From Candidatus Helarchaeota archaeon (GTDB lineage Archaea; Asgardarchaeota; Lokiarchaeia; Helarchaeales; RDOG01): a stretch of DNA of 64,000 nucleotides. The DNA is taken from contig JAHPZH010000001.1 in NCBI GenBank assembly GCA_019058315.1, positions 789,169-853,168 on the forward strand, given 5' to 3'. Below are positions 46,292-53,654 of this stretch, in pieces (positions within the stretch are counted from its first letter, which is position 1; each line of letters opens with the position of its first letter). Under the pieces are notes generated by a model. That model worked only from the letters and a program-made list of their open reading frames with translations. It had not been told where the DNA came from and made no database searches. Both the position numbers and the translations under genes were made by a program.

Positions 46292-49145
46292 AATTTTGAA
46301 ACGATTAATTGTTAGAAATTTCAGATTATTTGGAGACAAAGAAAGAATTTTTGACTTTGGAGGAGGTTTTACTGAATTTATAGCGGGTAATTATAAAGGT
46401 AAAAGTACTTTATATTACGCTATAAAAATTGGATTAACAGGCAAAATACCTTCAGGTATGAGAAGATTAGGAGATCAAGGGGCTATACATTTTCCTCAAC
46501 TTGACGACAAGAATAAAGCTAAGAAAGCACAAGAAAAATTAAATGCAGAAATAAATATAGTTTTAAATAATGAACCTGGTGAAAATGGAAGAATTTTTTA
46601 TGAATTTGATCCATCATCAGATGAAATAATTATTGAGACGACTATTCCTCCTAGGGGAAAAATTAAATGTTATGTAAATGGAATAGAATGGGAGAAAAAT
46701 AATATTAGGACAGTTTTAAAAAGATTAGGAATTAATCCTGAAAACCCATTACTATTTTTAGAACAGGGGAAAGCTACAACTTTACTATCTAAGGGGCCAA
46801 TTGGTCTAATGGAATCTTTTGAAGAAACATTAGATTCTAAAGAGACAAAAGAAAATTTAGATGATGCCTTAAATTCTTACTTGAATACCGAAGAACAATA
46901 TAAGAATACCAGAACGAGATTTTATGAATTAGAAAGGACTTTGAATAAGTATGAAAAAGAATACGAAAGATTTAAAAAGTTTCTAGATTTAAATAGCGAG
47001 TTAAAAAGAACTCAAATTGAAAAACTTGTAAAAATTTTAAATGATACCATTATTTCTTTAGAATCTGATAAAAATGATTTAACATCAATTGAAGATAATA
47101 ATAAAGAAATTTACACTGAAAATGAGAATTTAATTAAGGATTTAAATAAAATTAGAATTGAAATAGCTAAATATCAAAATGAGAAAAAAGTTATTGAAGA
47201 ATTAAAGGAGAAATATCAAATTGAACTGGGTCAAATTAGATTAAAAATAGATAATTATCCTGAAAAATTAAACAAAATAGATTCAATTTTAAATGAAATT
47301 AATAAATTAAGACAATTAAATATAATAGAATTAAATAATAGATTAAGTATCTTAAAAGAAACACTATCAAAATCTAATTATGAAAATGAAGGAATTAAAA
47401 ATAATATTAGTAAAATTAGAACAGAATTGAAAGAATTAAAAAAAGGAGGGTTAATAGGACCAAGTAATTCTGAGAAATTTTTAAAAATTTTAAAGCAAAA
47501 TGAGATAAAAGCAGATTTATTAATAAATACATTAAATATAGAACCAATTCCATCTGACAATATTGAAAAAATTAAAAAATTACAATATTTTGAATCAGTT
47601 CTTGGTACTTTAAGGTGGTCGATAGTTATATATGATTTTAAAGATGAATTCGCAAAAGCTGTGAAAATTGCTAAAGAATGTTTTTTCAACAATTATTTAA
47701 TTAAAATAAATGAAGGAAATAATAATCTTCAAAAATATTCAATTGTTTTTGATATAATAAATTTAAATTCAAAAAGTCTATTAATTAAAAAGTATATTGA
47801 AAAGGTTATAGATGAATTTGAAAAAAAAATACTAAAAATTGAAGATTATAGATTAATAAAAGATATGTTTGGAACTAGATTTTTTATTTTAAAACCTGGA
47901 GAATTCTATTTAAACAAAAGTGAAAGAGTAAAATGGTTAGAAAAACAGGAAGGTGTCTTAACTAAAAATAAAAAGGAAATGACTAAAAAAATTGAACAAA
48001 TGGAGCAGGAAATATTAGAAATTAATGAAATAAACGAGAAAATCGAAAAAGAAGAACAATTGATTTTGGAGAAGGAAAAATTAATTTCTGAATATAAAAA
48101 GAATAAAGCTAGAGATATAAAGATTAAAAAAGAATTAGAAAAAAATAAAAATGAAATAAAAAATTTTGAAGAAATGATTGAAGAATCACGAAAAAAAGAA
48201 TATGATATTAATTATAAATTAGAGAATAATCAAAGAATTTTAGACAATAACAATATAAAGATTTCAGATCTTAGGAATCAAAATAACAAACTAGAGATTA
48301 TAATAAAAAATTATAATAAATTTTTAAGAAATGTAAAAGAAAATTTCAAAAGACCTCGCGAAATATCTATCCTTAATTATATTATTAATGAAATTAATGA
48401 AAATTTAAAAAAATTATCTAATATTGATTTTGAAATAAAAGAAAAATATTTTAAAACTAAAGGATCTTATGACGACGTGATAGTTGCATTTGAAAAAATC
48501 CAAGATGATTTATATAAGAAAATAGAACGTGTTAAGAAATATCAACTCGAACATAAGGAGTTTATTGAGAAAGTTTTAAAAGAATTAAATAGAGAATTTT
48601 CAAAAATTCTAACTCAAATTGATTTTAAAGGTAAGATAATTAGTAAATTATATCGTAAAGAAAAAAGAAAAGGATTGAAAGTAATTTCAGAAGATCCAGA
48701 AATTATTATGACTCCTAAAACTAAATATGGTCTGGACTTATTAATAAAAGAACCTAATGATACAATTTTTTATCCTCTTTTTAATGAAGAAGGTAATGTT
48801 TCGATTCGTCACTCAGGAGGAAAAAGAGAAATTCTAATGTTAGCTTTTTTATTATCTATACAACGAATTTTGAAACGATTTTCAAGTTTTTATACATTAG
48901 ATGAACCTACACCACATATGGATGATAAAAATACGGAATTGTTCATGAAAATATTAGGAGAATCTGAAAATCAGATAATTTTATTTACGCCTAGACCAAT
49001 ACCTGCGGAGCATGTAGATGAAATTATTTCTTTGATTGATAATAAAATTTACAAGATAGATAAGAAGGAACTAAAAAAAATAAAAATATCAAAAGATACG
49101 AATCTAAATGAGTATTTTTACATTCGTAAAGGTGAAATAAATTAA
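46284..49145 (+). CDS. SMC-like ABC ATPase
   Basis: 953 residues. Walker A is GNYKGKST (residues 35-42) after an LKRLIVRNFRLFG start. An SMC-type segment NPLLFLEQGKATTLLSKGP near residue 155 is followed by MESFEETLDSKETKENLD, reminiscent of SMC5/6-like proteins. Two long coiled-coil arms (about 185-385 and 560-770) flank a non-coiled middle domain that would be the hinge. The C-terminal head has the signature SGGKRE (844-849) and Walker B FYTLDEPTPHMDD with D873/E874. All ATPase residues look intact, so it should hydrolyse ATP and move or loop DNA. It is shorter than canonical SMC (about 1150) and MukB. It forms an operon with kleisin-like and kite-like proteins and precedes a HEPN protein. 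A defence role is inferred; a chromosomal role is the alternative. Confidence 0.85.
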   Translation: MTRILKRLIVRNFRLFGDKERIFDFGGGFTEFIAGNYKGKSTLYYAIKIGLTGKIPSGMRRLGDQGAIHFPQLDDKNKAKKAQEKLNAEINIVLNNEPGENGRIFYEFDPSSDEIIIETTIPPRGKIKCYVNGIEWEKNNIRTVLKRLGINPENPLLFLEQGKATTLLSKGPIGLMESFEETLDSKETKENLDDALNSYLNTEEQYKNTRTRFYELERTLNKYEKEYERFKKFLDLNSELKRTQIEKLVKILNDTIISLESDKNDLTSIEDNNKEIYTENENLIKDLNKIRIEIAKYQNEKKVIEELKEKYQIELGQIRLKIDNYPEKLNKIDSILNEINKLRQLNIIELNNRLSILKETLSKSNYENEGIKNNISKIRTELKELKKGGLIGPSNSEKFLKILKQNEIKADLLINTLNIEPIPSDNIEKIKKLQYFESVLGTLRWSIVIYDFKDEFAKAVKIAKECFFNNYLIKINEGNNNLQKYSIVFDIINLNSKSLLIKKYIEKVIDEFEKKILKIEDYRLIKDMFGTRFFILKPGEFYLNKSERVKWLEKQEGVLTKNKKEMTKKIEQMEQEILEINEINEKIEKEEQLILEKEKLISEYKKNKARDIKIKKELEKNKNEIKNFEEMIEESRKKEYDINYKLENNQRILDNNNIKISDLRNQNNKLEIIIKNYNKFLRNVKENFKRPREISILNYIINEINENLKKLSNIDFEIKEKYFKTKGSYDDVIVAFEKIQDDLYKKIERVKKYQLEHKEFIEKVLKELNREFSKILTQIDFKGKIISKLYRKEKRKGLKVISEDPEIIMTPKTKYGLDLLIKEPNDTIFYPLFNEEGNVSIRHSGGKREILMLAFLLSIQRILKRFSSFYTLDEPTPHMDDKNTELFMKILGESENQIILFTPRPIPAEHVDEIISLIDNKIYKIDKKELKKIKISKDTNLNEYFYIRKGEIN

Positions 49146-49230
49146 TTTAGATAAAATTAAGCTAAATAATAAGTGTAAATGTAATAATTATAAAGATTTA
49201 ATCTATAAGATACTTCCTACTAGCAAAATT

Positions 49231-49238
49231 ATAAATAT
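49231..49238 (+). promoter_or_regulatory. TATA-like element before the HEPN gene
   Basis: ATAAATATAA-type sequence 20-27 bp upstream of the ATG at 49258, inside a 112-bp gap after the SMC-like gene. It suggests that the HEPN gene can be transcribed on its own as well as by read-through. Confidence 0.35.
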
Positions 49239-49257
49239 AAATGATTATATATCGGAA

Positions 49258-50625
49258 ATGAAAATAAAAATTAAGGCAAAGGTATGTCCATTTTGCAGTA
49301 AAATAGTAAAAATATTAGATTATAAATTAATAAATGAAATTGTTTATTTTCAGAAAATAATTGATACAAAATTTTTTGATTCATTAAATAAAAATTCTCA
49401 AAATTTTTTGATTAAACTTAATTCTAAAACATTTAGTCATTTTAGGAATTTAAGAAAGGAATTTGGAATTAATTATTTAAATATTATAAAAGATTTGTGG
49501 ACACACGGATTTATTAAAATTAAAAGAAATAAAATAAATCCAAAATTAACTTCATCTATAGAATTGTCATCAAAATATCATGAGAAATTTATTAATAATT
49601 TAGAAAAGAAGGGTATGATAAATAAAACTATTTCATTGACGCCAAATTGTAAGAATTTTTTTATAAACAGATTCATTCACCTTAAAAATAAAGAAATAAA
49701 GGAGAAACGATCTCAAATTATTTCTAAAATAAAATCAAAAATAAAATATTTGGAGGGGTTAGTTCATAAAAATCCTGATGAAAGAATTAAATGGATAAAA
49801 CAAATTTTTGAAAATATTCAATTCAAATCTAATGTAACTATTGGCATCCAGAGATGTGATTTGGATTTTTTAAATAAATTTGATATATTAGAATATAATT
49901 TAGATTTTTTAATATATGTTTGTAACGAAATTTCTAAAAAAGAATTAATTTCAATTAAAAATTTCAATAAAATATATAAGAAAAAAATTTCAAAAGAAAA
50001 ATTTGAAAAGTTAAAAAAATCAATTAGAGATTTCAGAAATATTCCAAGAATCATCTTAAAATTTGATTTAACATGTTATAACATTGTCAAAGAACCTATG
50101 AAGAATATCAGTAGAAGTATGAGACTTTTTAGAGAACTTCAAAATTTTTTAATTAATTTTTTAGAACCTTTGATTAATTCCTTTGTAATTAATAATTTGA
50201 AAAGCGAAGTTGACCTCGATAAAATTTGGTCTGAAAGAATTCCAAGAAATGTTAGAAATAGTATAAAAGGAGCTTTTTATTCTACAAAAAAGAAATTGAA
50301 AGTTGAAAGAATTATTTATGAAGCTGAATTTCAGGATTTAATTGATAATTGTAAAATTGATGAACTATTAAATTATTCCTTATTTAATTCCTTGGGTTCA
50401 ATTATTATTTATCCAGTCAATTGGGATTCAATTTTTAAAGACTATTTTACATTCTGTTCAACTTCCTCTGAGTTACAAGATAAATTCCTAAAGTTATTTT
50501 TTCTTAGAAATAAAGTTGCTCATAAAAAAGATATAAAAATTGATATTTTAAAAATACTTAAAATAGAGAATATTGAATTATCAGAAATTTTAGAATTTTG
50601 TTTTAATTTATTAAGATCGTTATAA
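49258..50625 (+). CDS. HEPN-domain protein (putative RNase effector) of the SMC-like locus
   Basis: 455 residues. The C-terminal ~75 residues (NWDSIFKDYF, then LQDKFLKLFFLRNKVAHKKD) fit a Swt1-type HEPN domain, with the catalytic R-x4-H as R417-N418...H422. HEPN proteins are metal-independent RNases or RNA-binding toxins widespread in defence. The rest is helical and very basic; a CPFC pair (C10, C13) at the start could be half of a zinc site, and residues about 50-125 look like one or two winged helices (HFRNLRKEFGINYLNIIKDL). It follows the SMC-like gene by 112 bp on the same strand, in the slot where Wadjet has the Toprim nuclease JetD. Being a toxic effector triggered by the SMC complex is my inference. 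The N-terminal 340 residues match no family I recognise. Confidence 0.68.
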   Translation: MKIKIKAKVCPFCSKIVKILDYKLINEIVYFQKIIDTKFFDSLNKNSQNFLIKLNSKTFSHFRNLRKEFGINYLNIIKDLWTHGFIKIKRNKINPKLTSSIELSSKYHEKFINNLEKKGMINKTISLTPNCKNFFINRFIHLKNKEIKEKRSQIISKIKSKIKYLEGLVHKNPDERIKWIKQIFENIQFKSNVTIGIQRCDLDFLNKFDILEYNLDFLIYVCNEISKKELISIKNFNKIYKKKISKEKFEKLKKSIRDFRNIPRIILKFDLTCYNIVKEPMKNISRSMRLFRELQNFLINFLEPLINSFVINNLKSEVDLDKIWSERIPRNVRNSIKGAFYSTKKKLKVERIIYEAEFQDLIDNCKIDELLNYSLFNSLGSIIIYPVNWDSIFKDYFTFCSTSSELQDKFLKLFFLRNKVAHKKDIKIDILKILKIENIELSEILEFCFNLLRSL

Positions 50626-50788
50626 AATAATTTTAGATTGTTTCAGACTTTAGAAAAAAGCTTAATTTTTTAAAGAATTGTGTTATAGAAACCAAATTGC
50701 GTTAATAAGTTTGATTTTTAGAGTCCTGTCTTAAAGATATTTTGAACATTAAAATAAAAACTGAATATATCATTATTATATAAAGCTT

Positions 50789-52756
50789 CTACTCCCTGAA
50801 ATACTTTCTTTTTACGATAACTTCTCCTATATTGTCTCGAATATTCTTTTGATATCGCTGTTCAATTTCATTAATTCGTTTACGGGAATAAAATTCAGAA
50901 CCACCATATTCACCAACATTAACAAACAATATTTTTAATTCAGGATAGTGCTTTTTATTAAAAATTCGAACAACTTTATAATTAAATGGCAAGACTTTGC
51001 TTGTTAGAGATGGAACAACTATGAAATCAACTTTATTTTCTTCAGCCCATTTTGAAATTACTTCATATAAACGAAGAAAATCTTTACAAATAAAAATCGC
51101 AATCCTACCAAATGTAGTTTGAAAAATATTGATTTTAGGTTTTCTCTCACATTTTATACTCTCAATGATGTTGGGGTATATCAAAACAGGTGTTTGTTTT
51201 TTCTGAATATTATGTGCGAAATTATCAATTATAATTGCCTGATTTAAATACTCATCAAATTTATGTGATTTGTGCATTTTTGATAAGTCATCCCAAGAAA
51301 AACGATATCGGGGACTTTTTATGTGTTCCATCCCTCCTATGAATAAAATATTAAAATCAGTATTTATCTCTTTAAATTGCTTAATAGTATTAATCAGGCC
51401 TTTAAGGTAATTGTTTGGGATTGAATTTTCTGGAAAAATTATGAGTTTATTTTTCCCAGGATCCCTTAAAATTAGTTCCATTATTTCATTAGTTTTCTTA
51501 AATATACCCAAGTCGGTTACATCATACTGAAGAACATTTGATTCTATTGCATCAGGTCTCCAAACTTGTTTCACGAAATAAAAAAAATGATCTTTTATAG
51601 ATTCATCTGGTTTAAAGTTATATTTCATAGAAAGCGAGTGAATTTGTACCATGTAAATTTGGACTTCTCTAATATTTTTATTAAATTTATTTAATGGAAT
51701 TTCATTAGGTTCATAAGCTAAAAACCACGCATTCTGTTTATCCCTTAAAATATCATTTTCTCTCCAAGTTCCCAAATCAAGGATTTCCTCTTCTGATACA
51801 CTCTCAATATATTCTTTATATTCTTTTATTCTTTTTGCATTTAATTCAACTTTACTAATAGGTTGTTGTTCTCTCTTCTTGCAATAATCAAGGACTTTTG
51901 GAATTGAAGTTTTTAATAAGTGAATCTCTTCAAAAGACAAAGGATTGTATTCAAGGCGTAATACCCTAAGCCTAGTAAGATTTGTTAATCCTTTAATTTC
52001 AGTTATTCTATTATTACTAAGATTTAGATGTTCAAGCTGAGTTAAAGCCTCCAAATTCCTAATTTCGGTGATTTGATTGCTTGCAAGATTTAAAAATTTA
52101 AGTTTATTTAATTTATCTAGCTTTTTGATTTCTGATATTTTGTTCCCACTGAGAAAAAGAGCCCTAAGATCTTTTAAACTGTCTAACTTTTCAATATTTG
52201 AAATTAAATTAGAAGAGAGATCTAAAGTTTGAAGATTTATAAGAGAATCCAGATTTTTGATTTCTTTTATTTTATTAAACATTAAATTCAAAGTTTTTAG
52301 TGAAGTTAAGGCGTCTAAGTTTTCTAATTCTGGAATCTTATTTTTTATACATTCTAGAAAAGATAATTTAGTGAGATGATCAATATTTTCAATTTTTGAA
52401 ATTTGATTATTACCTAAAAACAAAGATTTCAGATTAGTTGAAGTCTCAAGTTCTTCAATTTTTGTTATTTGGTTATTATTAAATATTAGCGTTTTAAGTT
52501 GTGTTAGATTTTCCAAATTTTCAATTTTTTTTATTTGATTACCTGCAAGTCTTAAATCTAGGAGATTAGTTAAGGTTTCTAAATTCTTAATCTCGGAAAT
52601 TTTATTGTATGAAAGATCTAATACTTGAAGGTGAGTCTGCTGTTCTAATTTCTTAATCTCTGAAATATCTCTTATTCCAACCGCATTTAATTGAAGATAT
52701 TTAATTCCATTAACATCCTCAATTTTATAAGATTTTCCCCTAAATTCCACGGACAT
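50789..52756 (-). CDS. Leucine-rich repeat protein fused to a nitrilase-like domain
   Basis: 655 residues. Residues about 20-285 are about eleven SDS22-type 22-residue LRRs (L..L.....LDLS.N.I..I..L). A helical linker follows. Residues about 360-655 resemble the carbon-nitrogen hydrolase fold: IIFPENSI with Glu443, a lysine-rich stretch before TTFGRIAIFICKDFLRLYEV with Cys557, then VDFIVVPSLT. Glu and Cys fit two members of the Glu-Lys-Cys triad; Lys near residue 536 is the likely third. Nitrilases cleave amides or nitriles. LRR plus enzyme in an archaeon, next to defence-like genes and convergent with the HEPN gene, suggests a sensor-effector protein, but this is inference. It is soluble, with no signal peptide. 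The LRR call is certain, the nitrilase call probable. Confidence 0.8.
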   Translation of the reverse strand: MSVEFRGKSYKIEDVNGIKYLQLNAVGIRDISEIKKLEQQTHLQVLDLSYNKISEIKNLETLTNLLDLRLAGNQIKKIENLENLTQLKTLIFNNNQITKIEELETSTNLKSLFLGNNQISKIENIDHLTKLSFLECIKNKIPELENLDALTSLKTLNLMFNKIKEIKNLDSLINLQTLDLSSNLISNIEKLDSLKDLRALFLSGNKISEIKKLDKLNKLKFLNLASNQITEIRNLEALTQLEHLNLSNNRITEIKGLTNLTRLRVLRLEYNPLSFEEIHLLKTSIPKVLDYCKKREQQPISKVELNAKRIKEYKEYIESVSEEEILDLGTWRENDILRDKQNAWFLAYEPNEIPLNKFNKNIREVQIYMVQIHSLSMKYNFKPDESIKDHFFYFVKQVWRPDAIESNVLQYDVTDLGIFKKTNEIMELILRDPGKNKLIIFPENSIPNNYLKGLINTIKQFKEINTDFNILFIGGMEHIKSPRYRFSWDDLSKMHKSHKFDEYLNQAIIIDNFAHNIQKKQTPVLIYPNIIESIKCERKPKINIFQTTFGRIAIFICKDFLRLYEVISKWAEENKVDFIVVPSLTSKVLPFNYKVVRIFNKKHYPELKILFVNVGEYGGSEFYSRKRINEIEQRYQKNIRDNIGEVIVKRKYFRE

Positions 52757-53009
52757 TTCAAACTCATCCGCATTTTAAATTTTAATTTATTAAAATTAAT
52801 TTATTATTTATTACAACCTTTTAACAAAATAAAGTATTTTCCTATGGTCTTTTATTATGAATTACGAAATATATCATTAATAATTATATAATTTAATTTT
52901 TTTACTTCTATTAAACCTAGAATTAAATTTAAATAATTTAATATGAGTTAACACTGTTATTTATTTTCTATTTTGGAACTATTGGAAAAAATTTTATTTA
53001 AAAATAAAA

Positions 53010-53065
53010 GTGACTAAAAAAAGTCCTAGTGACTAAAATAAGTTCCGAAAAGTGACTACAAAAGG
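53010..53065 (+). repeat. Three direct repeats (GTGACTA-type) at the start of the R-M operon
   Basis: GTGACTAAAAAAAGTCC (53010), GTGACTAAAATAAGTTCC (53029) and GTGACTACAAAAGG (53052) follow each other at 19- and 23-bp spacing. They lie between a TATA-like TTTATTTA (about 52993-53000) and the restriction gene and overlap its possible GTG start. Such repeats could be operators for a controller protein; none is encoded nearby. Confidence 0.6.
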
Positions 53066-53078
53066 TATCTTTAACAAA

Positions 53079-53654
53079 ATGAAAGAAATTGAGCTAATAG
53101 ATGGGTTTTGCGAATTTCTAGAAGCGCAAAACCTAAGTTATAAGAGAGAATTATGGAGAGGAAGTCGTTTTAATGAGGGGTATGTGGATATCGTAATTTT
53201 TGATGGTGAATATATAGGCATAGAAGCAAAATTAAATAATTTCAATTCTGTATTAGCCCAAGCTTGGGTAAATACTCTGTATTTTCCCTTATCTTATATA
53301 TTATATTCCAAATCTCCAACCAGATATAATAAATTCGAATTGAAAAAGACAACGATAGGGCTAATCATTCCTCAAGGTAAAGGTTTTAAAATATTAAGAA
53401 AACCAAGAATGAATAAGACTTGTTTTTATGATATAATTAAAAGAAATTGGGAGGAAAATAGAGTTGGGAGGAAAATACATAATTCTGAAATTCCAGAAAA
53501 TTATAATATTGAGAAAGTTAAAGAATTAGAATGTACATATGATTGGTTAAAATCTAAATTTGAACTTGATTTAAAGAATAAAATTCAAAAACGAATAATT
53601 GATTTTCTGGATGATCTACGAATTGAAAAAAGAGAACACGAAATTCTTCCCTAA
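53079..53654 (+). CDS. PD-(D/E)xK-like nuclease, probable restriction subunit
   Basis: About 191 residues from the ATG at 53079; an in-frame GTG at 53052 lies inside the direct repeats and is less likely. The core GYVDIVIFDGEYIGIEAKLN shows Asp, then Glu-x-Lys after a beta-turn, the active-site layout of the PD-(D/E)xK nuclease fold (D...ExK). A helix with QAWVNTLYFPLSYILYS follows, as in many REase-like and archaeal Holliday-type folds. Its 3' end overlaps the methyltransferase frame by about 44 bp, so the two are coupled and the pair looks like a restriction-modification system. The alternative is a methyltransferase-associated accessory protein without cutting activity. The recognition sequence cannot be read from the gene. 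Confidence 0.72.
   Translation: MKEIELIDGFCEFLEAQNLSYKRELWRGSRFNEGYVDIVIFDGEYIGIEAKLNNFNSVLAQAWVNTLYFPLSYILYSKSPTRYNKFELKKTTIGLIIPQGKGFKILRKPRMNKTCFYDIIKRNWEENRVGRKIHNSEIPENYNIEKVKELECTYDWLKSKFELDLKNKIQKRIIDFLDDLRIEKREHEILP

Noticed and set aside
44260..50625. Classical Wadjet (JetABCD)
   Set aside because: The fourth protein shows a HEPN motif and no visible Toprim or DUF3322-like features, so it is not a standard JetD.
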